Source: Blasia pusilla
Lineage: Eukaryota > Marchantiophyta > Marchantiopsida > Blasiales
Assembly (NCBI GenBank): GCA_050084515.1
Contig: CM114271.1
Location: 1,674,001 to 1,738,000 of the forward strand
Direction of reading: 5' to 3'
Length of the DNA: 64,000 nucleotides
In this document: positions 47,091 to 58,499 of the stretch, piece by piece
Numbering within the stretch: the first letter of the stretch is position 1
Layout: the number at the start of each line of letters is the position of its first letter
Made by a program: the position numbers and the translations under genes
The notes under the pieces: generated by a model
Told to the model about the DNA's origin: nothing
Database searches by the model: none
Seen by the model: the letters and a program-made list of their open reading frames with translations, nothing else

Positions 47091-47665
47091 GTATGTCGTG
47101 CGCATAAACATCGCTACAAAACATACATCATCGTCGACATACATACACACAAACACGCACGATCCGATGTTGACTCATGGCATCCAAACAATCAGACAAG
47201 AAATACCAAAATATCTCCCCCTCCCAAGCTCTCTCCTCGGTAATCTATGCTCGCACGTCACCTCCTTGGATCTTGACCTGTTGTAGTGGGTCAAGGGCCA
47301 CTTCCCAAAGTGGAAAGTAAACTCTACCAAACATGGAAACTTGCCCAAAATAGTAAGTTTCTCTATATGGCTCCAAATGAGCCGAAACGAAGGGAAAACC
47401 TGCTCTCTTAGGTTTCCCAAGACCTTAGCAGGTCATCCTCAACCTCTTGAGTTTGTCCTCCTCTACACGCAAAGGCGCTCTACCAGATCTCTCCGATCTA
47501 TCCTAAAAAGTCGTGATAGCTGTCGTGCGCATACACATCGTTGTCGACAAACATACATACAAACACGCATGAATTAGCATACATACAAACATCGTGCGTG
47601 TTTGTATGTATGCTAACTCATGGCATCCAAACAATGAGACAAGAAGTACCAAAATATCTCCAATC
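47090..47665. repeat. Repeat unit flanked by direct copies, shared with 55.98-56.28 kb
   Basis: About 300 bases at 47208-47512 match 55985-56270 in the same orientation (cccaagctctctcctcg, gggtcaagggccacttcc, gtttctctatatggctccaaatgag, atctctccgatctatcctaaaaa). The unit is flanked at 47095-47207 and 47520-47662 by two versions of one sequence (tcgtgcgcata.acatcg ... tcatggcatccaaacaat ... ccaaaatatctcc). A perfect 17-bp hairpin lies at 47574-47616. It may be a solo LTR or part of one for the gypsy copy 2 family. Confidence 0.6.
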
Positions 47666-49155
47666 ATCCCCTAGTTGGTGGTTAGGTCCCTCTAACTCTA
47701 GATAGCCATCTATCCCTACCTACCATGACATACATCTCTCGGACGCTAAGAGCAAGAAGGTCAGGTGCTCATGTGGCCCCATCGTTAGTCGCCTTCTTGT
47801 CAACCACATCACAGACAAAAGTTAAAATCTAGAACTACCTACCTTATGTACATCTGGGACACATCCATTGTCCCTTGAGAACCCTAGTGAGAGGTGGCGT
47901 GTGATACCCACAATTTTGTACTTTTGAAGAAATACATCTTTTTATTCAACAAAGACTTGTATATACATTATGATTTTGATTATTATGGAGAAGAATGAGT
48001 AAGATTAAAGTGAATCACGAAGCTCCAAGGACAAGGCAGAGAGATAGAAAATCAAGGATTTGCCTAAGAGGAGAGGAGAATACAATAACAAAGTCTAAAG
48101 ACCCATCAAGAAGCTTCGAAAGGACAACGAAGCTTTGTTAAGAACTTGTCTATGAAGTGCTTCGCTCCTGAACGAAGCATGAAGAAGAAGAAGAAAAGAA
48201 ATAAGTACTTTGCTCTTGAACGAAGCTCGAAGAACGAAGCACCTGGAACAAGAACAAAGAATGAAGCGCTTTGTCTTCAGATCAGGAGAAAGAGCTTTGT
48301 TCTCAAGCAAAGCAAAAGAGGTCCAGACTTAACAGGAAGCGAAGCTAGGATTGACAGTGATTTCAAGCGACACGTAGTTAGAACAGTTAGAATAGGAAAA
48401 GGCAAAACTCTTTGTATCCGATAAGTAGTTAAGACAGTTTTGTTCTGCGTATTCATAGGGATCTTGGGAAAAGAGAAGAGCGCCATAGATCTAGGTAGTT
48501 ACAAATGTTGAAGAGATACCAGCTTCATCAAGAACGCTTCGAATCTTTGGATCACTCCTACTTCAGAGAGTATTTAAGAAACATACAAGTAGCTATCATC
48601 ATCAGTCTCTTACGAAGTCCTTATGCCATAGGAATGGTCCAAGCAAGGAGTAGTACCCTCTCGAGCTTGTATACACTTTTGAATCTTTCTCATTCTTGAT
48701 GGATTAGTAAAGCACTCATTCATTCATTCTGATGTGCGATGCTTATGTCTGAGTATTCTTTTTGGGCGTGTAGAGTGAAGAGTGAATCAGGCAAACCTTT
48801 CTCATCAAAGGAACAATCAACATAGAGTTGTAGGAAATCTCTTTGACAAAAAGTAGCCTGCCGAGACGGATTGAGTTCCGAAAGTAGGAAAAGCCAGCTT
48901 TCATGTTGAGGTCTCTGTGAGGGTTCTTGATATCGAGAGGAAATCTACCTGAGCGTGCTGTCAACTCCACTAGAGAGAATTCAGAAAAGAAACTTTGGTA
49001 CTAAGAAAGATCCGAAGATATTGATAAGACATTGAATTTAAATCATACACACTTAAATACAACTATTACAACAGAATTCTAATTTCGAACTCTCTTTTCA
49101 TCGAACAATGATCCTCTTGGGGATCGAACTCAGTAAACAACTGTAAAATTGAAAC
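47666..49155. other. LTR-like sequence with repeated small hairpins, no gene
   Basis: Purine-rich sequence with three small hairpins (48159-48178, 48207-48226 and 48294-48313), each of the form GCTTYG-N8-CRAAGC. The end near 49050-49130 resembles the end of an LTR or its neighbour. No coding is recognised. The C-terminal coding of gypsy copy 2 stops against it at about 49156. Confidence 0.35.
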
Positions 49156-49157
49156 TC

Positions 49158-49601
49158 TTATACATTACATGGCGTCAGACATGTCATATGCCATCCTCTC
49201 AAACACCCATCATAGACTAGCAGAGTGGTTGCACCACGGGCAAAACCACACAACATACATTGCAAGCCTGTAGGAACTACTGTTAAGCTCGTATCAAGTG
49301 TACCATCAATATTCGGAAGATGACATGGCGCACAGTTACGCACATGGTCCTTCCAAACCATACCATCGCATCCCTCCAATAAGAGAACACCGGATGGAAA
49401 AATCTCACGCACTCTCAAGATGGTGCGCCCTACAGTCACATCCAACGTCGTGGGTGCTGTCTGTTGCAAGTAGATATAGTCTCGTTGATGAAACCTCTGG
49501 ATAGTAGGTCGATAACCACCACCATCCTCCCAAATAGTCGCATACCTCAATGTATCCCGATGTTGTGCAATCGCCAAGTTCTCAAACGCCATGGGCATCA
49601 C
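49158..49601 (-). pseudogene. gypsy integrase C-terminal module with PHD-type zinc finger remnant
   Basis: The minus-strand frame has DYIYLQQTAPTTLDV and RTILRVREIFPSGVLLLEG, the SH3-like C-terminal module that follows gypsy integrases, then NCAPCHLP. It ends with CMLCG-x8-LLVYDGCLRGWHMTCL (49259-49179), the first half of a PHD finger: C-x2-C, then a Tyr where the third zinc ligand Cys is normally found (LLCD), then C-x4-H-x2-C. The last ligands are cut off at 49158 by the junction. Chromodomains are the usual module in this place. PHD fingers read histone tails, so this would be an alternative targeting module (inference). Confidence 0.6.
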
Positions 49602-49948
49602 TCTCTAAAACAACTCAGCCCTCTGAAAACATGCTCGCATCCATACATCAGGTTCATCAAGGTTCAACACCTCACGAACATCTCGACAAATGGCCCCAGG
49701 TAAATCTCGCTCTCGGCCATACAAAAGCAAATACAGTGAGAAAGACGCTAAGGATGCATGCCTGCTGAATCTGAATCCCATCGCCAACCAAAGCATCTGG
49801 AGGTCCCATTCTCCTAGGTGACCTCTCTGCAAGCCATACTTGCGTAATCCTCTCTTCATCGTCTGCGCAACCTGCTCGCTAGTCCATCCGCCTCAGGATG
49901 GTCTCGCGAAGTAGTGTGGTGGTTGATCAGTGCCTTATCATACAATGC

Positions 49949-50470
49949 CTAAAACTCCACGCGAAACTCTATACCCTCATCTGTCAACACCTCAACTTGT
50001 GCATCGTAATGACTCAGCACTCGATCTAGAAAGGCATACGCTACTCTCTCATTCACTTTGTGAGGCAATGCAACCAACTCTATCCACTTTGAGAAGTGCT
50101 CTATCATCACCAACACATAATGACTATGGTGCTCTGTCAAAGGCAAAGGTCCTGCAAAATCCAAACTCCATCTGTAACAAAACCTTTGATTGGAAGTGGA
50201 TGCAACTGTGGAGTTAGAGCATTGAATGATGCCCGGACTCGATCACACACCATGCATCTGGCAACAAACTGCTGAACGTCAATCTGCATGCCTTGCCACC
50301 AATACTAAATCTCAAGCAAGTTGTACGTCCGCTTCACTCCAAAATGACCCAACTCCTCGTGGGCATGATACACCAAACATGCTCTCTGCAAAGGATGAGG
50401 CACTACAAGCACTCTACCATCCTCCCAAACTCGCAACACATGTGTCCCCTCCCATCGGAACCGTTTGCTC
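49949..50470 (-). pseudogene. gypsy integrase core (copy 2), broken
   Basis: The minus-strand text reads WWQGMQIDVQQFVARCMVCDR (zinc-binding part, from about 50306) and PLHPLPIKGF, then a short frame at 50164-49949 with DFAGPLPLTEHHSHYVLVMI, EHFSKWIELVALP and VLTDEGIEF. These give the first catalytic Asp region and the second (LTDEG; usually LTDQG). The catalytic Glu region is cut by a stop. Strand-transfer activity cannot be encoded. Confidence 0.7.
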
Positions 50471-50767
50471 TCTGTAGGATCTGATCCCGCTCTCTAGCAC
50501 CCACCGTGCTCGCGACGCTTCCAGTACGCAAGTACTCCAAGACCTTTCCATCATCGTGAATGTCTCTGCCACTTTTCGTCTCCTCACCGACCTCTGGATC
50601 TAAGGACTCTCCATCAGACCTCGCAATCGAAGTCTCAACAACTTGGCTCTCCATAGCCAACAAGCCCAAATAGGCTGACGCATGCCATCCTGGCACCAAC
50701 TCTTCATCACTCTCGCCATGCCAATGATCTCAAGTCGCATCTTGTTCACTTGGGCATAGGTTACGGC

Positions 50768-51170
50768 TCAAACCATCTGCATCCTCGTTGAACGTCCTAG
50801 GTCTATGCACCACCTAGAAGTCATACTCCTGCAACAAAAGAGCCACCTCGCAAGCTTCCCTGTAAGCTTTTCGGACTCCATCAACCACTTAAGTGGTTGA
50901 TAATGAGGAATGATGGTAAAGGGGTTACCGAATAAATAACATGTGAAATGTGCGGCAGCCAATCACTCACCCTCATACGAGCTATACTTCGCCTCTACAG
51001 CGTTGTTCGAGCACCTAGCGTAAGCCACCATGAACTCTCTACCATCATCGTCATGCTAGGTGAGCACGGCCAAGCCCAATCGGTATGCAAGTGGAAAGGA
51101 CGCCCCTTGATCGGTCTCCTCAATATGGGCACGGACGTCAATCTGCCCTTGAGCATCTAAAATGTTCTCT
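50768..51170 (-). pseudogene. gypsy RNase H (copy 2), broken
   Basis: The frame at 50962-50768 carries FTCYLFGNPFTIIPHYQPLK and KLTGKLARW, the RNase H block in which family members read 'F..YL.G..F.....H..L.WL......TGKLARWAL.LQ'. The stretch above it, to about 51170, holds the expected N-terminal part in broken frames (EAKYSSYEGE-like text near 50990). Confidence 0.6.
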
Positions 51171-51171
51171 C

Positions 51172-51950
51172 CTACTCATCCCCCCAATGCCATTCCTGAC
51201 CCACCTTGGTCAGCAAGATTAGCGGCTTCGCAATCAAACTAAAACCCTTGACGTACCGTCGATAGAAGTTTGCCAATCCCATGAATGCACAAACTTGACT
51301 CACATTTGAAGGGCATGGAATGCGTGAAATAGCCTCTACCTTTGTCTGTTGCACACCAAGCCCCCCTAGGTATATCGTATGACCCAAGTACTCAATCTGG
51401 TAGTAGAAGAACTTGCACTTTCCTGGATGTAGCTTCAGCCCATGTAACTTCAATTGTCAAAACACCTCCTCTAGATGTCGCTCATGCTCCACAAAAGTGG
51501 CCCTAAAGACTACGATGTCATATATATAACACCTAGGAAAATCCAAACCTGCCAAGATCCTATCCATGACCCTCTGAAACTCAGCCAGGGCGTTCTTTAA
51601 CCCAAATGGTAAGAACCGTCACTAGTACAAATAATCCTTCCCTTGAGGATTGATGCCCTAAAATTCCGTCTTCTACCTGTCCTCCAATCTGATAGACAAC
51701 TGATGGTATCCGACTTGAAAATCCAATGAACTGAAGACCTTAATTTGCATGCCCAATCGCATCAAAGATCTCCTCAAGGATGGGCATACCTATCAGACTT
51801 TGTCTGCCGTTTGATAGGTTGGTAATCTCCACACATCCGCCTATCCGTATAGTTGCCATGCACATCCTTCTTGGTGGGTATGAAAGTGACAGATGCATAC
51901 TCTCCATGCAACATCTCCACTAGTCCTGCTCCAACCAAGTCTAGGCTCCT
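51172..51950 (-). pseudogene. gypsy reverse transcriptase (copy 2), active site altered
   Basis: Broken frames run from RALI.SRSLDLVGAGLVEMLHG at about 51950 through the polymerase to 51172, ending in LHPGKCKFF, LGHTIYLGGLGVQQTK and ANFYRRYVKGFS. The catalytic YIDD is changed to YIYD (near 51530-51515, D to Y), which would abolish polymerisation. Most interior frames contain stops near 51640 and 51560. Confidence 0.7.
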
Positions 51951-51953
51951 ACT

Positions 51954-52535
51954 CTAAATGAGAGCCCTCTCCATATCATTGTACTTGTAGGGTCGTCGGA
52001 AGATGGGCGTGTCGATCACCTCCTCTGTAATCACCTCTAAATGTGATGCAAGAACTCCAACTCCACGCTCACATAGCGTAGTGGCTAGCCGAAAAACCTC
52101 GGCGGGCGTACCTCCCAACGTCATAACATCGGAAGCAGAAAATAAATGAGCGTGGTACACAACAGTGGCCGCCCCCAACAACGTGCTGGACACATGCTCC
52201 TCCTGACCATCATCAATAGGAGTTATCACACTCGCTTCTCCCATCGCCCTTTGTGCCTGCACACCAACAACAACATCACCCACTCTTCGAGAACTCTGAT
52301 CAGGACCCATCGATGGGGTCCTCATCGCCTCGCACAACGTGAAGGACTGAGGAAGCCTCGTCTGTTTCCTGGCTTCCCCTCGATGTGGATCCAACTCTAT
52401 GGCTGCTCCATGCATAACAACTACGGCGGCCTCCATTTGGGCAACCCTGCACATCCAACCAGGATCCTCCATATCTCTAGAGGCTCCATAAGACGTCGAT
52501 GCCACGGATCCGGTATCGGATAATCTCAATGTCAT
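51954..52535 (-). pseudogene. gypsy gag/pol linker with internal deletion (copy 2)
   Basis: The frame matches 25700-26300 of copy 1 (MRTPSMGPDQSSRRVGDVV, ATTLCERGVGV) and then jumps to the reverse transcriptase start (TPIFRRPYKYNDMERAL). Copy 1 instead continues to protease and methyltransferase. So about 1.4 kb of coding sequence present in copy 1 is missing here. The deletion joins at VITEEV.D.P, a phrase found at both ends. Confidence 0.6.
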
Positions 52536-53825
52536 AGCGGCAATCTGTTGTTATAGCTGATGTATCTGAGCAGCCATCCCAGCCTCACGCCGGGCGTCTC
52601 CCTCGACATATCTAGATGGTGGGACTCTACCTCCTCCATGGGAAACTCCACCATCCCCTCCGGCGAATCCAACCCCTCGTCCCCCAACGGAACCACCTGG
52701 TGTACGACCTCTAGGCCCACCCAGACCGGCAACTCGCTTTGGTGCCCTCTCTTGCCCTCAATCCGAATGTAACTCAGGGTGCAAGTTGAAACACCTAACA
52801 CGTGTGTGACCTTACCTCTGAAAATGGTCACATTGATAACATCCTGGTGCAGCACCATCTCCTCCTCCATGCTAAGGCACGCGACCATGACCTTGACGAG
52901 TGCAATCGTGCTGATGATGGGCTGCACCATATGACCAACAAGTAATCATAGGCAGCTGCTGTTGAGCCACATATGAAGGCGTAGGTCTCTGTGGCATGGC
53001 CTCCCTATATCCTCCCTGAGCTTGTGGTGCCATAGATCTATCTTGGAATCCATATTGTTGCACTGGTGGTGCAGGCAATCGTGACTGCTCTTGCCTAGAA
53101 CCCATGGTGGCTACGGTCTCCTCTGCCATGTTGCGCTCAATTTTCTCGTCGGTCCTAAAAACATCTCTCAACGTAGGGGAGGTGTTCATAAGAAGAACCC
53201 CCTCTCGCATACGTGTCCGCAGGGTGTGGTCCAACATCGCATACCATGACTGGATAGCCTGAACCTCTGTCACCCCCTGAGTGACGTTAATCAACCGGCA
53301 CAAGCAGGTGTAGGCCTCACGCAAACTCTCATATGGGCGCCTCTGGAAGTCGTGGATGCTCCACAAATTCTCCATTCGTACCCCCTGTTAGCTCGCCCTC
53401 AACTCAACGAAGAACTCAACCACGGGGTTAAAGTTGAGACGAACTCGACTAGACGATGCAACTGCTCCAATGCAAGTCATCCCTCCTACAACATCACTGA
53501 TGGAGGAACCCTCTCCTCACTCCTCCTCCTCATCTGGAAACGGCTCAGTCCATGACACATAGTGTGGGTCATAGTAGAGTCTTCAGGCCTCAATCTCATG
53601 GGCATATCTTTGCGAGAACTCATGGTAATTGTCCATGGGTGCCCCCTCTAAATGCTGGAATATTCCGTTCCATATTGTAAACAGGTTGAACTCTCTACAA
53701 TTCCTAGCCTGCAGTGAGTCACACCAACTCCTAAACTCCGCAATGAAGTCGTGTAACTCTATAGTGCCTATAGCACCGAGAAACCTACGCGGTCCTCTAC
53801 CCGGTCGTCCATCTCGTACGCCCAA
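52532..53825 (-). pseudogene. gypsy gag (copy 2), broken
   Basis: Three open stretches (53825-53583, 53375-52872 and 52930-52532) carry gag text: GAIGTIELHDFIAEFRSWCD and FNLFTIWNGIFQHLEGAPMD (capsid-like, the retrotransposon gag fold) and SLREAYTCLCRLINVTQGVT with MLDHTLRTRMREGVLL. The last has a C-x-Y...H..C-like zinc-knuckle remnant (CWSYGAAHHQHDC). Frame changes separate the stretches. It belongs to the same family as copy 1. Confidence 0.65.
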
Positions 53826-54079
53826 CTGGTAGGACCACTCAATGTATGGGGTGGATCACTAGCACACTCCTCTACACTCTTCCCCTCATCTAAAGATGAC
53901 ACAGAACGAGATCGAGGTGGTCTCTCACGTGGAGACCCTCGAAACCTCGCACCACTCCGGATAAACCCTCTAGAGCTACTCTCAGGTCCACCAGCTCGCC
54001 TCTCAAAGTCCCGAAAGGACGCCGTGATGATCCTCGTGCTCCTCTCACATGATCTCTCTCAATCTTGGAAGTAATCACT

Positions 54080-56330
54080 CAATCCAACATGCCGCACTCA
54101 ATCTACACTCTCTCACTGAGACATGTGTTGTGCGGCAACAAGCGGCGTGGTGCGGAAAATCGTCTACTGTCCTATCATCTCATTGACAAGACACACCCAC
54201 AACTCTAGACATCCCACACATGTCTATGTCCCCTAACCCAGCATCAACACGAAACCCAATATTCCAAATAACTTCCCAAACCCAAAAATCCATAACACGT
54301 GCAGGGAAAAAGACCAGAATGGATAACCAGACAACAAGTGTCGATGTCGCGCCTCAGCAACTAAAAAACCTCATCCCCAACTCCGTCGTGAATACAACTC
54401 CTCCAAGCAACAAGTCGTACTCCTCTAGTACTGACGATGCTCAAATCTCCTCGATAGCGGTGTAGGTCCAACGGTACGGTACGTCACTCACGGCACGGAA
54501 CAAAATGGCTATAAAGAGCACCGCACTCGGTAATAAGGTGCGGCACTCAGCGGCATACCATCCTCAACAGTAATACACTCTCTACTCTACAATGATGGTG
54601 CGGCTCAACGATCAAGACGGTGCGGTGCGGCCACAAGCAGCACGGCGCGGCAATCGACGGCGCGTTGCGGCTACGGGCGTCACGGCATGGTACTCGATCA
54701 TCCTCGAGCGGCTACAAATCACGGCATAACAAAGCGGCGGGATTCGCGGCGATCGAGAGATTCAGACGTCGGCTCTACAGAAGCCTCGGACGGAGCGGCG
54801 ACGCGCACATCCTTAGTATCTTGTCGGCACTAGGAGGTCCGACCATCGGGTGGCGGCCCTGAAGTGTCGACGGACTACACAGCATACAACGGCGATAGCA
54901 AGTGCACAGCCACTTTGCGTCTCTGGGATAGTCGGCTAGGACACGGTGGGACAGACGTTGTCCCCCGCCATAAAAAAATTTCATTTTTTTATTTTTTTAA
55001 CTAGAATAACCCCTGGGAAAATTGGATCTCCACTATCTTTCCTTACTTGACATCCCCCCTCCTGACAAGTCTGCAAATTGAATGCCTTACCACAAATCCC
55101 TCCTAAGATTGAGGGTCAACACCCCCAAAAATGGGATCTACTCACCCTACCTCCAAATAGTTGAATTCAATTGTCCTATCCACCAAGTAAACTGAATTTT
55201 TTTTCTACCTCTCAAGAAAGAATTTCTACCCAAAAATTTCAAAATTTCACTCACACCTTGGAATGGTGGCTATGGCAGCCCAACAAAAATGATCATACCT
55301 CCATGCTCCAATCTCCAAATTGTGCACCATTTTCTTCAGCAGCGTACATCACTTCCCGATCTACGACCTTGTCAAATTGGTTCTCCATTTGATTTTCCAC
55401 TAAGAACTGACAGGGACTGTCCTGCAGCCCAACGTCTCTTTCTCCTACGCAAAATTCAGCAGCGCTTCCGCGCTGATTTCTCCCAACGAAAATGTAAAGT
55501 CTATGAAAATAAAAATCAGCAATCTACACGGAGCTCTTAGAGCACCGGCATGGGGCAACCCGCTCCCATACTCAATCCCTATCAAAAATTGGGCAGTGCT
55601 TCCGTGCGCCACTCTTCCACATGAAAAATCAGCAAAGGAAACATCAAAAGTAAGCAGCTCTTGCTCCGGTGAGCAGTCCCATGAACCGCTCAATGGGGAA
55701 TACGATCTCCAACCTGCAAAACCAGCGAGTGACCAACAAGCTCCCCCATGAAGCTCTCTCACTCACTAATTCTCTCTTTGTAAATCAAGTAGATCCAATC
55801 TCTCTCACCACCATAGCTCTCAAATGTGTGCACTCTCTCTCAATGTCAAACCAAACCCACTCTCCTAATGAAAGGCTTGGGTTACACTCACAAGGCAAGG
55901 GACCATAGCTCCGCCGCCTCATGTCAAGAGGTTTAACAAAGAAACCTCTCAAGCTCTCAAGCTCTCTCACCTTGAGGTATACCCCCCTTCCCTATCCCAA
56001 GCTCTCTCCTCGATAACCTATGCTTGTAGGTCACCTCCTTGGCTCTTGACCTGCTGTAGCGGGTCAAGGGCCACTTCCTAAAGTGGAAAGGCAACTCTAC
56101 CAAATACATAAACTTACCCAAAATAGTAAGTTTCTCTATATGGCTCCAAATGAGCTGAAACAAAGGGAAGACCTCAGCAGATCATCCTCGACCTCCTGAT
56201 CCTGTCCTCCTCTACTCACAAAGGTGCTCAACTAAATCTCTCCGATCTATCCTAAAAATTTATGACAGGTCTAAATAAGTGTTTACCTTCGAGGACATAA
56301 CTTTGTCCTCGAAGGTAAACCCATGACTCG
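54080..56330 (-). repeat. Gypsy copy 2 leader/LTR-like region with terminal hairpins
   Basis: Noncoding. 54240-55921 matches 32874-34385 of copy 1; 55985-56270 matches the repeat at 47208-47512. It ends near 56281-56360 with two hairpins. Because the minus-strand element starts at the high coordinate, this should contain its 5' LTR, but I cannot define the LTR borders since no complete second LTR is visible. Confidence 0.5.
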
Positions 56331-56360
56331 AGCTACATGACCGCTCTTAGATCATGTAGC
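56281..56360. repeat. Two adjacent hairpins
   Basis: The first is a perfect 17-bp inverted repeat (56281-56297 with 56304-56320, gtttaccttcgaggaca) around a six-base loop. The second is a nine-bp repeat (56332-56340 with 56352-56360, gctacatga). They sit just beyond the matched repeat of gypsy copy 2. Confidence 0.8.
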
Positions 56361-57950
56361 GATCATGAATGTCATGCCTTGTTAGAATTTGGACTGAGGA
56401 TTGTGTCCTCTTTCTTTGAGACTTTTTAGGAAGTCTCTTCCCCAAGCCTTGACTTATCCCTTGAGTCGCTCAACTATTCTGGATCACGTTGGTTATTTCC
56501 TCAAACTGCATCTCGAATGGTTTCTTAGCTCAGACGTGACCCATGACCAAACACACATCACAATTAATGCCTTATTCATGGACTTGAGCAAGTAGGGAGA
56601 GAGAGTGTCCCTTGTCCCCGTCCCCGTCCCCCCCCTCACTCCCATAGGTATTCCATGGGAACCTCACCTTCCCTTTTGTCCACCCCGGACCCTTTATTTT
56701 TATTTTTTCCCCCGACTTAAATATGGTTCTCGACATACGCACTTGCATTTGACTAGTTAACCCCAATTTCTGCAATTCCCATCTCCCAAAACACCCTCTA
56801 ACATTGGAGGTTTTCTAATGTGAAGGACATCTGCCTCTCCAACATTCAAGGTTCTCTACCTTCCACAAAACTTCCAAGACAACTCCGTATAATATTAGAA
56901 GTGGAATGACATCTACCTAAGGTGACTATAATGTGAGATAAGGTACCTTGACACTTTGGATGTAAGTAAGGGGGTAACTATCCTAAGTGAAATCGGAAAA
57001 ATTGGAGGTCCTGGAGGTATGAATGTGTGAGGTTGTTGGGTAAATCTACGCTGATTATTTTTACCAAAAATGAATATGCTTTAAAGAGGTGAGATTTTTA
57101 AATATTTGATGTAAGTATTTTTTAAGCTTATCCTCTTTCTCATCCAAGTACCTACTCAAAAGTGGTCCTTTTGATAGCGCAGCTTGTAGGTGAGGAATTT
57201 GGATAGTTCTTTGAAACATGTTTTATTGACAATCATGCAAATCGATGCAGTAGATTCTTTCCTATGTAGTTTTTCTTCCCAACTCCTTCAGAGATCCCTT
57301 TACTCTGCTTTTGTCCATGATTTAGATCTGCTACTATGCTTCAAACGCAATTAGACTTTCATTGAGAAATCCCCTCTTTTGGATTTTCAGTCTTGGCATT
57401 CACTTTGCAAGTTCAATTTGGGATTTTGTGTGATCTTTCAAATTTTTTCATGCTAGCATAACTTACCAATAGTTTTAATTTCTTAATTGTAGTGTTTTTG
57501 TATGTACCGACAATTGATTGAGTCAAACCCTCTATGCTCAGGCATTCATATCATCTCTACTCAATTGTTAATAGGCTTATAGGCACATAACATCCAGTGT
57601 ACCAGTACTAATGTGGTGAACTCCTTGGCATGCATATGGTATTGTGAGTTTCTAAAGACACCATGATTATTGCACGTTTATTTTGCTATGAAGCTCGTTC
57701 TTTGAAATTCTTGTTTGCCTAAGACTACAACACACTGTGAATTTTTGTTCCTCGAATTTGTTGTCCGCTTAGGCTTAGTAAGAGCATTCTTACTAGTCAT
57801 GTTACATGGGTAGTTAACACCCCTAACACTTGTACTTTTAAGGTCCTTCTAATGTTGACACTTGTCCTCTTAAGGTCCTTCTATTGTTAACGAGTATCCT
57901 TTAAAAGTAGTAATGAGATTAAGGGAAAATTGTCACCCGTGCGTCGCAAC
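56361..57950. other. Intergenic, no gene seen
   Basis: A CCCC-rich short stretch (56610-56640) and AT-rich sequence follow. A direct repeat of about 30 bases (cacttgt.ct.ttaaggtccttct) lies near 57826 and 57859. No protein family is recognised. Confidence 0.4.
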
Positions 57951-57960
57951 ATACTAGTTA

Positions 57961-58020
57961 ACATCTAGAGTGCAACACTTGGTTATACTAGTGTATGACC
58001 AAGTGTTGCACTCTAGATGT
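57961..58020. repeat. Perfect 23-bp inverted repeat (hairpin)
   Basis: Arms 57961-57983 and 57998-58020 (acatctagagtgcaacactt...) are exact reverse complements around a 14-base loop. This is the form of a foldback element or a very recent inverted duplication. Confidence 0.9.
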
Positions 58021-58099
58021 GAAATATGAGAACTCTTCCCACCAACCGCAACTTATCTTTTTTCAACATGAGAATGCACTTCGATAAATGGACAATTTT

Positions 58100-58280
58100 T
58101 CCCCAAGAGCGCTTGTTACATCCACTCGAAAAAATAATAAAGTCTCTTGCAAAACGTCCGCCATTTATGCAATAAAACCCACGGCCTTGAGAAAAAACAT
58201 GACAACTTATATTTCCACTCGAAAAATATTAAAGTCTCTCGCAAAACGTCCACCATTTATACAAAATAAAACCCACGGAA
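58100..58280. repeat. Tandem duplication, about 83-bp unit
   Basis: The phrase ccactcgaaaaa.ta.taaagtctc.c gcaaaacgtcc.ccatttat appears at 58120 and 58203 with the following aaacccacgg. The two copies differ by point changes and small gaps. Confidence 0.75.
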
Positions 58281-58499
58281 CCCTCCCCATTCCCCTTTCA
58301 GGCTATGAAAGTTGATCCGCATGCCGAAGTTGCCGGACTGGAGCCACCTACACAAGCGTGAGGTGGCTACAGACTAATAGGTAGCTGGGGACACGGATCC
58401 CTGCTGAACACACCTTTTCCAGTTCGGGCTAGGGAAAGTGATGATCCCAGAGCCGACCATAGCCACTCCAAAGGCCCTAAACGCGCGCCTTGCCGTGTT

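Larger units (their letters stand above)
49156..56330 (-). mobile_element. Ty3/gypsy copy 2 (gag, RT, RNase H, integrase remnants and leader)
   Basis: On the minus strand, gag lies at 53825-52532, the gag/pol linker at 52535-51954, reverse transcriptase at about 51950-51172 and RNase H at 50962-50768. Integrase follows at about 50470-49949 and its C-terminal module at 49601-49158. A noncoding leader/LTR-like part (54080-56330) lies upstream. The protease and methyltransferase seen in copy 1 are missing here: the linker reads VITEEV.D and then straight into PIFRRPYKYNDMERAL of the polymerase. Stops and frame changes occur in every domain. It is a decayed copy of the same family as copy 1. Confidence 0.8.
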
